Notes under the pieces: model-generated | Database searches by the model: none | Told to the model about the DNA's origin: nothing | What the model saw: the letters and a program-made list of their open reading frames with translations, nothing else | Assembly: GCA_963765075.1 (NCBI GenBank) | Contig: CAVXVA010000003.1 | Location: 434,001-498,000, forward strand | Length of the DNA: 64,000 nucleotides | Source of the DNA: JAENVU01 sp963765075 | GTDB taxonomy: Bacteria; Actinomycetota; Acidimicrobiia; IMCC26256; JAENVU01 | Reading direction: 5' to 3' | Shown here: positions 36,701 through 43,007 of the stretch, in pieces | Position numbering within the stretch: the first letter of the stretch is position 1 | Layout: each line of letters begins with the position of its first letter | Position numbers and translations under genes: made by a program

Positions 36701-37207
36701 GCCGTTGCCGTTGCGGTCCGCAATGGCGCCGAAGTCGGAGATCGAGAACCGACCGTCGCCGTTGCAGTCGCCGCTGGGTGCCGCACACGGCGGGGTGAGT
36801 TCACCGCGGTTCAGGTACGCGCGGTTGGCGAGATCGGCCATCGCGCCGGCATCGCGCCATTTGATGCCGGAATCGAGGACCGCGATGCGCACGTCGGGCC
36901 GTCCCTGCTGCACGCCCCACGCGAGGTCGACCGCCGAACCCTTCTGGCCGCAAAGATGGTGGGGCGAAGTGGCGAGGGCAGGGTCGCGCAAACTGGTGCG
37001 CTTGTAGTTGTTGCGATCGAACTCGGCGGGCAGGCTCGCGGGTTCGTCGGCCGCGCCGTAGCGCCAGTTGACGCAGTCGAGCGGGACGCCGGCGGTCGCG
37101 CTGATCGTCGGCCGCACCGCCGTCGCACCGCTGCTCACTCCAGCCATCGCGACCGGAACCACCATCGCGACGACCGCAGCCGTCACCATCCATCCGAACT
37201 TCCGCAC
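33761..37207 (-). CDS. Large secreted subtilisin-like (S8) protein with FG-GAP/VCBS repeats
   Basis: 1148 residues from GTG at 37207 behind a GGGGGG-containing ribosome site. A signal peptide covers about residues 1-28. The S8 domain (about 100-440) has Asp112 in IAVLDSG, His217 in NYGHGTG and, by alignment with GTSMATP, Ser361 in SSEATGIMSGVAG. The oxyanion-hole Asn appears replaced by Asp307 (ASMADEA) and the GTSxAxP motif is altered, so activity may be modified. An inserted calcium-binding EF-hand-like stretch (GDCNGDGRFSISDF, DRNGNGLADPEDL) lies between Asp and His. The C-terminal half has FG-GAP-like repeats (DLDRDGSPDLAVG, DLDGDQKPELVG, DWDGDGRAELAV), expected to form a surface beta-propeller. 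Confidence 0.87.
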   Translation of the reverse strand: MRKFGWMVTAAVVAMVVPVAMAGVSSGATAVRPTISATAGVPLDCVNWRYGAADEPASLPAEFDRNNYKRTSLRDPALATSPHHLCGQKGSAVDLAWGVQQGRPDVRIAVLDSGIKWRDAGAMADLANRAYLNRGELTPPCAAPSGDCNGDGRFSISDFGAIADRNGNGLADPEDLILDPAVSNGVDDDHNSYVDDISGWDFLYGDNNALDTVNYGHGTGEAQDSTAAPNGSGDVGTCPNCTFIPVRVGDSFIADSGRFAAGVLFGLDSDAAVIQEALGGLNNPRQAQQAIDAAYRRGVPVIASMADEASKHPNLPSSLEHTLTVNSVRDTGSPKSYLALNGCTNFGGRTFISIPSSSCSSEATGIMSGVAGLVISEARDRGLHLSTNEILQLVRIAADDIDFSTPNAVDPANDYLTGSTVRYPTTAGWDGTNGYGRLNAYELLKAVRDDRIPPEADLTSPQWFDVLPTTGTVRIKGHVGAPKAQAYSYRVEWAVGMQPPAYPATDTWQVVGGDDRRTRPKDGTLARLDLATVAAALNGAEGPPADATTGRTEEEKFTVRIRVVTTAIGGPTDGLTGESQKQVFVHDDPDLVDGMPRRVRGAGTSSPVFYDLEPGGGQELILATDDGRIHAYRGDRSELPGFPVRTDIAPYWVVGRTSLEDGIVPARGAIMVGAPVIADLDRDGSPDLAVGDLEGRVFAWDRWGNELPGFENVGTEFGFSLDSPIAQDSVNRTQRGFANSLAAADLDGDQKPELVGAALDRHVYAWHGDGTRVAGFPVLVVDPAKVQAVNGLVHKVSFTANSGVGDGGNLISTPALADLTGDGRAEIIVGAQEEYDEPFNAPEFGGLPGTSGNSREYVISPDGRNATNPNPNPAHPDAQAYLPGWPVKVGMFQREVLPFIGNGVAAQAAVGELIPSHAGKEIAFASAVGPIYVFGADGRSALGQVDGKDVPLHWFGGLFANDPTGTGALRNSEDVGVMLAAFGGPAVGKLGARDHLDVAAPVSGLSRLLDTATPELQLPSDDQLAAWDPVDGTMRPAFPRETPDLAFFVTPAIADVNGDQRPDVIAGNGVYTLSGVSPDGTIPPGWPKLTGGWVVGTPGLGDWDGDGRAELAVVRRDGVLLVWHTPTPSTRLRQWPRFGQNAANTGSR

Positions 37208-37255
37208 CGGCCCCCCTCGAACTGCGCGAAACGCCCAAGGCTAGCGGCCCCCCTG

Positions 37256-37307
37256 CGAACTTGCGTCAATAACCCCGCGGATCGAGGGGGTTATTGACGC
37301 AAGTTCG
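37256..37307. repeat. 52-bp perfect palindromic repeat, copy 1
   Basis: Two 21-bp arms pair perfectly (left arm begins CGAACTTGCGTCAATAAC) around a 10-nt centre GCGGATCGAG. This copy lies between divergent genes, 48 bp upstream of the subtilase start and 49 bp before the AbiEi/DUF559 gene. It is identical to copy 2. Confidence 0.9.
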
Positions 37308-37356
37308 GGGTGGGGCGACGGGATAGGCGACGGGATGGTCGCACCCGCCGGGTTGA

Positions 37357-38331
37357 ATGCCCGACATGCACCGAATCATGACGTTTGCGGCCGCCAACTA
37401 CGGGCTGTTCCAGATTCACCACGCCCGAATGCTCAGTGTCACCGAGAACGTCATCAGGGCTGCGAAACACCGCGGCGAGATCATCCGGCTCGGCTACGGC
37501 GTGTACCGATGTGCGGCCGTCCCTCCGACGTGGCGTTCCGACCTTCTCGCCGCCTGTTGGATGGGCGGCTTCCGGGCCTTTGCATCCCACCGATCGGCGG
37601 CCGCACTCCATGGCCTGCCGGGCGGGTGGCGACACCGGGCCGAGATCACCTGCGAGCGGTGGCGTCGCGCCCAACACCCGTCGATCGTGGCCCACGAACT
37701 GAAGGGACTGGATGCAGAACTCGACGTCGTCCTCGTCGACGGCATCCCGACTGCGTCGGTGCCACTGACCCTGATGGGGCTCGCCGCAGTCGTTCCATCG
37801 GTCGCCGAGCTCGCGCTCGAGAACGCGCTGCGGCGCAAACTCACCACCCTCGCCGAGCTCGAAGAGTTTCTCGGCCGCCTCGGCGGTCGCGGCCGGCGCG
37901 GTGCGGCCCGGCTTCGCCGACTCGTCGCGGTCCGGATGAGCGTGACCGGCACCTCGGACAGCGAGATGGAGACCATGTTGTTCGCGGCACTCCGCCGCCA
38001 CGGGATCCGCCTCCCCGACCGCCAGGTCAAGGTGTTCCATCACGGTCGGTTCGTCGGCCGCCTCGACGGCGGGTGGCCCGATGTTCGCGTCGGGTACGAG
38101 TACGACTCCGACGAGTTCCACACCGGTCGGGTCGCGACGGCCGCGGATTCGGCCCGTCGGCATCGATTGACTGCAGCCGGCTGGCTCGTCATCACCGTGG
38201 TCAAGCCCGACCTGCGCGCCGGTGGCTTCCTCGCCTGTCGCGCCATCGAAACCGTCCTCCGAGACCGCGAACTTGCGTCAATAACCCCGCGGATCGAGGG
38301 GGTTATTGACGCAAGTTCGAGGAGGGGGTGA
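37357..38331 (+). CDS. AbiEi-like/DUF559 fusion protein
   Basis: 324 residues from ATG at 37357 (ATGs at 37366 and 37378 are alternatives). The N-terminal part (FQIHHARMLSVTENVIRAAK, IIRLGYGVYRCAAVPPTW) resembles the winged-helix AbiEi-type antitoxin domain. The C-terminal part, after about residue 200, resembles DUF559 endonuclease-fold proteins (RLDGGWPDVRVGYEYDSDEF, RRHRLTAAGWLVITV). No AbiEii toxin is adjacent. The final 20 or so residues are encoded by the palindrome at 38268-38319, so the original end was probably altered by that element. The gene is bounded by two identical copies of the palindrome. Function unknown. Confidence 0.75.
   Translation: MPDMHRIMTFAAANYGLFQIHHARMLSVTENVIRAAKHRGEIIRLGYGVYRCAAVPPTWRSDLLAACWMGGFRAFASHRSAAALHGLPGGWRHRAEITCERWRRAQHPSIVAHELKGLDAELDVVLVDGIPTASVPLTLMGLAAVVPSVAELALENALRRKLTTLAELEEFLGRLGGRGRRGAARLRRLVAVRMSVTGTSDSEMETMLFAALRRHGIRLPDRQVKVFHHGRFVGRLDGGWPDVRVGYEYDSDEFHTGRVATAADSARRHRLTAAGWLVITVVKPDLRAGGFLACRAIETVLRDRELASITPRIEGVIDASSRRG
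38268..38319. repeat. 52-bp perfect palindromic repeat, copy 2
   Basis: Identical in all 52 bases to the copy at 37256. It lies inside the last codons of the AbiEi/DUF559 gene and 14 bp from the stop of mrp, which converges. Confidence 0.9.
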
Positions 38332-38332
38332 G

Positions 38333-39139
38333 CTACAGGATCTTGAGTTCGGAGCGGTAGATGCGGGTGGGGGTGATCGCGTCGATCTGGTCGGCGATGG
38401 AGACGAAACATCGCGCGGCTTCCGAGTCGGGATCGGCCACCACGATCGGGTGACCGTCGTCGCCGCCGGCCCGCAACGCGGGGACGAGCGGGATCTGTCC
38501 GAGCAATGGGACCTCGAGCCGATCGGCCAACTCCTGCCCACCGCCGGAACCGAAGATCTCGTACGAGACGCCGTCGTCACCGCGGAACCAACTCATGTTC
38601 TCGACGACGCCGATCACGTCGAGTTCCACCTTCTCGGCCATCGCCGCGGCCCGTTGGGCGACGGCCTGCGCGGCCGGTTGCGGCGTGGTCACGATCACGA
38701 CCTCGGCCCGGGGCAGGAACTGACTCATCGACAGCGACACGTCACCGGTGCCCGGGGGCATGTCGATCACGAGGTAATCGGGCTCACCCCAGGCCACGTC
38801 GGTCAGGAATTGTTCGAGCGCCTTGTGCAGCATCGGGCCCCGCCAGATCACGGCTTGGTCCTCGGGCACGAAGAACCCCATCGAGAGCAACCGCACGCCG
38901 TAGGCCGACGGCGGGATCATCTGGTTGTCCTCGGTGAGTTCGGGCCCGCCCTCGACCCCGAGCATCCTCGGCATGGAGAAGCCCCAGACGTCGGCATCGA
39001 TCGCGGCGACGTCCTTGCCTTTGCGGGCCAACGCCACCGCGAGGTTGGTCGTCACCGACGACTTCCCCACTCCGCCCTTGCCCGAGGCAACGGCGATCAC
39101 GCGGGTCTTGGCGTGGGAAAACGGGTTCTCTCCGGGCAC
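38333..39139 (-). CDS. mrp: Mrp/NBP35-type iron-sulfur carrier ATPase, short form
   Basis: 268 residues from GTG at 39139. The ATPase core has GKGGVGKSSVTTNLAVAL, DADVWGFSMPRMLG, DYLVIDMPPGTGDVSLS and ENMSWF. Mrp/ApbC proteins carry iron-sulfur clusters to target proteins. Two features are unusual for well-studied family members: the N-terminal MIP18/DUF59 domain of about 90 residues is missing, and no CxxC follows ENMSWF (FRGDDGVSYEIFG instead). The upstream DNA holds the sufR promoter and no lost domain. It is divergent from the sufR-like gene, fitting an iron-sulfur role. Confidence 0.88.
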   Translation of the reverse strand: MPGENPFSHAKTRVIAVASGKGGVGKSSVTTNLAVALARKGKDVAAIDADVWGFSMPRMLGVEGGPELTEDNQMIPPSAYGVRLLSMGFFVPEDQAVIWRGPMLHKALEQFLTDVAWGEPDYLVIDMPPGTGDVSLSMSQFLPRAEVVIVTTPQPAAQAVAQRAAAMAEKVELDVIGVVENMSWFRGDDGVSYEIFGSGGGQELADRLEVPLLGQIPLVPALRAGGDDGHPIVVADPDSEAARCFVSIADQIDAITPTRIYRSELKIL

Positions 39140-39211
39140 TGCGACTCCAGCTCACTCGACGCTGATGCCGACCAGTCTTGGATATGACGGGTCGGCGGGG
39201 CATTTCCACTA

Positions 39212-39241
39212 CGGACATAGGTAGAATACCGATCATGTCCG
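39212..39241. promoter_or_regulatory. Nested dyad over the sufR-like leaderless promoter
   Basis: CGGACAT (39212-39218) and ATGTCCG (39235-39241) form a 7-bp inverted repeat around the -10 TAGAAT (39222-39227), which itself lies inside a second dyad GGTA-GAA-TACC (39220-39230). The start codon at 39235 is 7 nt after the -10 and is part of the right arm. This is well placed for autorepression. Confidence 0.65.
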
Positions 39242-39957
39242 GCTCACCCCTGCTCGACGCCGATGAGTTCAGTGCGGCCGTCACCGCCGTCACCAATGCC
39301 TTCGGCGATCCCACCCGACGCGACATCTACCTCCTGATCCGCGACTCCGAGACCGGCATCACCGCGGGCGAGGTCGCCGAGCAGTTCGATCTGCACCCCA
39401 ACGTCGCTCGTCATCATCTCGAGAAGTTGACCGCGGGCGGCTATCTCGTGGTCGCCGTCGGCCGCACCGACGGTGAGGCCCGCGCCGCCGGACGCCCGTC
39501 GAAGCACTACCGCGTGTCCGAACTCGACCATGCGCTCAACTTCCCACCCCGGCGCGACGACCTACTCGGCACTCTGCTCGCCCGCGCCCTGGAGATGCTG
39601 CCGGCCGATCAGGCCGAACTCCTCGCCGAGGAAGTCGGCTTCGATTACGGCCGCAACCTCGCGTCGCGCATCGCACCCACCGAAGGCCACCGCACGGTGA
39701 AGGCCGCGCTGGCCACCGTCGCCGACGCCCTGACCGCGCACGGGTTCGCCGCGCATACGGAGTCGAAGGGCACCTCACTCACCATCGTGAACGAGCACTG
39801 CCCGTTCGGCGAAGCCGCGACCCGATTCCCCCACGTGGTGTGTGCGGTCGACCGCGGCATGATCCGCGGGTTGATGTCGGGCCTCTACGGCGACACCCAA
39901 CCCCACTTCGAACTCACCCGACCCGGTGGCGACGATCACTGTGTCGCGCACGTCTGA
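39235..39957 (+). CDS. SufR-like iron-sulfur-binding transcription repressor
   Basis: 240 residues. An ArsR/DeoR-like winged helix occupies about 15-95 (ITAGEVAEQFDLHPNVARHH, GRPSKHYRVSE). The C-terminal half carries Cys189, Cys203 and Cys236 (EHCPFG, VVCAVDRG, DDHCVAHV), the kind of arrangement that holds an iron-sulfur cluster in SufR, the repressor of suf genes. It starts a probable operon with a NifS-like protein. ATG at 39235 is chosen from the leaderless -10 and because the conserved domain follows closely. No sufBCD genes lie in the window. Confidence 0.82.
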   Translation: MSGSPLLDADEFSAAVTAVTNAFGDPTRRDIYLLIRDSETGITAGEVAEQFDLHPNVARHHLEKLTAGGYLVVAVGRTDGEARAAGRPSKHYRVSELDHALNFPPRRDDLLGTLLARALEMLPADQAELLAEEVGFDYGRNLASRIAPTEGHRTVKAALATVADALTAHGFAAHTESKGTSLTIVNEHCPFGEAATRFPHVVCAVDRGMIRGLMSGLYGDTQPHFELTRPGGDDHCVAHV

Positions 39958-39972
39958 CCCGGCTGAGCGCGC

Positions 39973-41121
39973 GTGAACACCGGCGACGCCATTGGCGCGC
40001 GCGTGTATCTCGATCACGCGTCGGCGTCGCCCCTGCGCCCTGTCGCGCTCGACGCAATGCTCCCCTTCCTGCGGGACCACCACGCCGATCCGGGTCGCGT
40101 CCATTCCGACGGTCGCATGACCCGCGTCGCCATCGAGAACGCCCGCGAGCAGGTCGCCGCGCTCCTGGGCGCACGGCCGCGTGAGGTGGTGTTCACGTCG
40201 GGTGGCACCGAGGCCCGCAATGCCGCCGTCTACGGCGCGGTCCGCCGCGCACCGGATGCCACCCGCCTCGTCACCACGGCGGTCGAACATTCGAGTGTGC
40301 TCGACGCGTGCCATCGGGAATCGGTGGAGACCACGGTGGTCGGCGTCGACTCGACCGGGAAGGTGGACGCCGCAACCGTGCTCGAAGCAGTCACCTCGGA
40401 GACCGCCTTGGTCTCGGTCCAACTCGCCAACCACGAAGTCGGCACGCTCCAACCCGTCGCCGAGATCTGCGCGGGCGCACGCGAGCGCGGCGTGCTCGTC
40501 CACGTCGATGCGTGTGCCGCGATCGGCTACCACCCGGTCGACTTCGCCACCCTCGGTGCCGACCTCCTCAGCGTCACCGCCCACCCGTGGGGCGGCCCGA
40601 AGGGCACGGGCGCGCTGCTGATCCGCCGCGGCCTGCGGCTCCCGCCCTTCGTGGTCGGCGGCGCGCAAGAACGCGCCCGCCGCGCCGGTATCGAGAACAT
40701 CCCCGCCATCGTCGGGTTCGGCGCGGCCGCCGACGAGCTCGCCGGATCACTCACCACCGAGATCGAACACGCCCGCAGGCTGCACGACCGGTTGCGCGAA
40801 GGCCTCACGCCCCTGACCGGCCTGACCTTCCACGGCCCCGAGCACGATGGCCTCCCCAACCTCACCTGCTTCGGCGTCGACGGTGTGGAGGCCGAACCGA
40901 TCCTGCTCGCGCTCGACCAGCGTGGCATCGCGATTCACTCGGGTTCGGCGTGTTCGTCCGAGTCGCTGGAGCCGTCGCCGGTCCTCGAAGCGATGGGCGC
41001 GAACGCCGACCATGCGTTGCGGGTGAGCACCGGCTGGAACACCACCGCCGACGACATCGACCGACTCGTCGCCGAACTCCCCGGAATCATCGACCGAATG
41101 CGAGGGTTACGTACTCCATGA
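39973..41121 (+). CDS. Cysteine desulfurase-like (NifS/IscS) protein lacking the PLP lysine
   Basis: 382 residues, the length of IscS/NifS enzymes. It keeps YLDHASASP, TSGGTEARN, the PLP-stacking His106 (VEHSSV), Asp179 and the loop with the sulfur-accepting Cys327 (IHSGSACSSE). At the position of the PLP Schiff-base lysine, however, the motif SxxHKxxGPKG reads SVTAHPWGGPKG, with Pro205 (codon CCG at 40585). The Gln that contacts the PLP oxygen is Ala182 (VDACAAIG). The protein may be inactive as a desulfurase or use different chemistry. GTG at 39973 follows the sufR-like gene by 15 bp, and its stop overlaps the VOC gene (ATGA). Confidence 0.85.
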   Translation: MNTGDAIGARVYLDHASASPLRPVALDAMLPFLRDHHADPGRVHSDGRMTRVAIENAREQVAALLGARPREVVFTSGGTEARNAAVYGAVRRAPDATRLVTTAVEHSSVLDACHRESVETTVVGVDSTGKVDAATVLEAVTSETALVSVQLANHEVGTLQPVAEICAGARERGVLVHVDACAAIGYHPVDFATLGADLLSVTAHPWGGPKGTGALLIRRGLRLPPFVVGGAQERARRAGIENIPAIVGFGAAADELAGSLTTEIEHARRLHDRLREGLTPLTGLTFHGPEHDGLPNLTCFGVDGVEAEPILLALDQRGIAIHSGSACSSESLEPSPVLEAMGANADHALRVSTGWNTTADDIDRLVAELPGIIDRMRGLRTP

Positions 41122-41580
41122 TCCCAGTCCAGCGTTTGAACCATGCCGTCCTCTATGTGCGCGACGCCGACGCGTCGGCCGCGTTCTACTGCGAGGTGCT
41201 CGGCTTCGAGATCGTCGAAGCGATGCGCGGCGCGGTGTTCCTCCGCGGCATCGGGCACGAGCAATCACCACGACCTCGGGCTGTTCTCGGTCGGGCCCGA
41301 TGCGCCCCGGCCCGAGCGGGGACGCGTCGGCCTCTACCACCTGGCGTGGCAGGTCCCGACGATCCAGGACATCGCCAACGCCCGCCTCGAACTCCAGCGC
41401 GTGGGTGCGTACACGGGCGAAAGCGACCACGGAGTGTCGAAGTCGGTGTACGCCCACGACCCCGACGGCAACGAGTTCGAGATCATGTACGAGGTCCCGC
41501 GCGCAGCGTGGGGCGAGTACGAGCAGCACGCCGTGATACAACCTCTCGACCTGCCCGCCGAGATCGAGAGATTTGGATGA
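41118..41580 (+). pseudogene. VOC/glyoxalase-family protein, single frameshift
   Basis: Read across one frameshift, about 154 residues form one VOC domain: VQRLNHAVLYVRDADASAAF and YCEVLGF in the first frame, NHHDLGLFSVG, LYHLAWQV and YAHDPDGNEFEIMYE in the second. Putative metal ligands are His in LNHAVLYV, His in YHLAWQV and Glu in EFEIMYE. The break is at 41253-41255, where GGG stands for an expected GG. The frame on both sides is intact and coupled by ATGA to both neighbours, so an assembly error is likely. Function is unknown; VOC proteins include dioxygenases, isomerases and resistance proteins. Confidence 0.78.
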
Positions 41581-42296
41581 GTTCGAACTGGTCCGACCTG
41601 GCTGCCCGTCTCCAAGGTGCCCTCGCGCTGAGTGCGCCTCCCATCGCGATCACGTTCTCGGACGCCGCGCCCGAGGGTGTCGCCGCGTTCGACGCGCCGA
41701 TGCCCGACCCGATGCCCGACGGCCGCACCGGTCGCGTCCCGGCCGGGTGCGTGTTCTGGATCCAGGGTGCGGACCGCACGTTCTCCACAGTCAAGGCCGA
41801 TCACGGCAACTGCTCCGTCGGCAGCCTCACCCACGGCTTCTCCACGCTCGAGGAGGTCGCCGGCAACAGTGATGTCGCCGCGCTGCTCGAGACCGGCTGG
41901 GTCACGATGGACGTCGTCCCCCAGATTCCGGTGGTGAGTGAACGCCCGGGCGCAGTGACCTACGGGCCGCTGGCCGAGACTCCCGTCGAGCCGAGCGTCG
42001 TACTGCTGCGGGTCAACGGCAAGCAGATGATGGTGCTCTCCGACGCGGTGCCGGGCCTGCGCATCGAAGGCAAGCCGCAATGTCACATCGTCGCCATCGC
42101 GAAAGAGCAGGGCGAAATCGCGGCGTCGGTGGGGTGCGCGCTCTCCCGGGTCCGTACCGGGATGCCGGCCACGGAGATGACCTGCGCGATCCCCGCGGCG
42201 AAGGTCGCCGAGGTGATCGACGCGATCGAGACCAATGCGGTCGCCGATGCGGCCGTGGCCCGCTACGCCGGCGAAGACGCTCTCCGCTTCGCCTGA
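41577..42296 (+). CDS. DUF169 family protein
   Basis: 239 residues matching DUF169, a cysteine-containing family of unknown function (LSAPPIAITF, GCVFWIQGADRTFSTVKADHGNCSVG, CALSRVRTGMPATEMTCAIP). Five Cys residues are seen, in GCVFW, NCSVG, QCHIV, GCALS and TCAIP, which could bind a metal or cluster. It is coupled by ATGA to the VOC gene and so is the last gene of the unit that begins with the sufR-like and NifS-like genes. The 52-bp palindrome starts 15 bp after its stop and probably ends the transcript. Confidence 0.85.
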   Translation: MSSNWSDLAARLQGALALSAPPIAITFSDAAPEGVAAFDAPMPDPMPDGRTGRVPAGCVFWIQGADRTFSTVKADHGNCSVGSLTHGFSTLEEVAGNSDVAALLETGWVTMDVVPQIPVVSERPGAVTYGPLAETPVEPSVVLLRVNGKQMMVLSDAVPGLRIEGKPQCHIVAIAKEQGEIAASVGCALSRVRTGMPATEMTCAIPAAKVAEVIDAIETNAVADAAVARYAGEDALRFA

Positions 42297-42310
42297 CTCA
42301 CTGCGAGCGG

Positions 42311-42362
42311 CGAACTTGCGTCAATAACCCCACCGAACGGATGGGTTTTTGACGCAAGTTCG
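42311..42362. repeat. 52-bp palindromic repeat, copy 3 (diverged)
   Basis: Same left arm and total length as copies 1 and 2, with two changes in the right arm and a different centre (ACCGAACGGA) that can itself pair CCG with CGG. It fills the gap between the convergent DUF169 and nfuA genes and could act as a two-way terminator. Confidence 0.88.
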
Positions 42363-42364
42363 CA

Positions 42365-42988
42365 CTACTTCTTGGCGGACTCGTAGTAGGGGTTGGTACC
42401 GCCGGCGTGGTCGGTGACGTCGACGACCTCGGTGATCTCGGTGACGCCATCCAGGATTGCGACTTCGATGCCTTGCGACATCGTGGTCGCGGCCATCCCA
42501 CAGCCCTGGCAGCCACCACCCATCCGCATGTAGGCGATCGAGTTCTCGATCGCCACGAGCTCGGCGAAGCCGCCGTGTGACGCGATCTGCGGGTTGATCT
42601 GGACCGCGAGAATCTCGACGACCTTGGCGACGATCGGATCGTCGAGGTCGAGATCCGGCATTGGGCCCATGCCCGGAGGCGTTGGCGCGTTCGGGTTCTG
42701 CAACACCATGCCGCCGCCCGAGAGGTCGAGCGTGGCGCCACGGATGTTGTCGATGTGTTCGGCGGGCACGACGATCGTGAGGTCGTCGCCGTGCTGCACC
42801 GCATCGCCGTCGGCCGCTTCGGAGATCTTGCGGAAATACATGTCGTAGGTGAAGGCGGTACCGGTCGCACCGGTGACCTCGACCCAGAGCGCAAGGGTCT
42901 CGGGCTCGGGTTCGCCGCCCCGAACCTCCAGCACGCGGTCACGGGCCGCGTCGGTGAGCGCGAGGAGTGGGGGAACGATGTCGGTCAT
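42365..42988 (-). CDS. nfuA: NfuA-type iron-sulfur carrier protein
   Basis: 207 residues: a HesB/A-type N-terminal half without its cysteines (LTDAARDRVLEVRGGEPE, LDLSGGGMVLQNPN) and a C-terminal NifU-like domain (INPQIASHGGFAELV) with the cluster ligands in GGGCQGCGMA. NfuA dimers carry a [4Fe-4S] cluster to apo-proteins, including under oxidative stress. ATG at 42988 has a perfect leaderless -10 on the minus strand. Close to mrp, the sufR-like and NifS-like genes, it supports an iron-sulfur neighbourhood. Confidence 0.92.
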   Translation of the reverse strand: MTDIVPPLLALTDAARDRVLEVRGGEPEPETLALWVEVTGATGTAFTYDMYFRKISEAADGDAVQHGDDLTIVVPAEHIDNIRGATLDLSGGGMVLQNPNAPTPPGMGPMPDLDLDDPIVAKVVEILAVQINPQIASHGGFAELVAIENSIAYMRMGGGCQGCGMAATTMSQGIEVAILDGVTEITEVVDVTDHAGGTNPYYESAKK

Positions 42989-42995
42989 GTGCACC

Positions 42996-43001
42996 ATGAT
43001 A
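42996..43001 (-). promoter_or_regulatory. -10 element of nfuA, leaderless type
   Basis: TATCAT on the minus strand is 7 nt before the ATG at 42988. It lies in the 19-bp gap to the divergent ATP-grasp gene. Confidence 0.6.
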
Positions 43002-43007
43002 CGACCC

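Noticed and set aside
37256..42362. Short peptides ending in TCVNNP at three places
   Set aside because: They are simply the translation of the 52-bp palindrome in one frame and do not indicate a peptide family.
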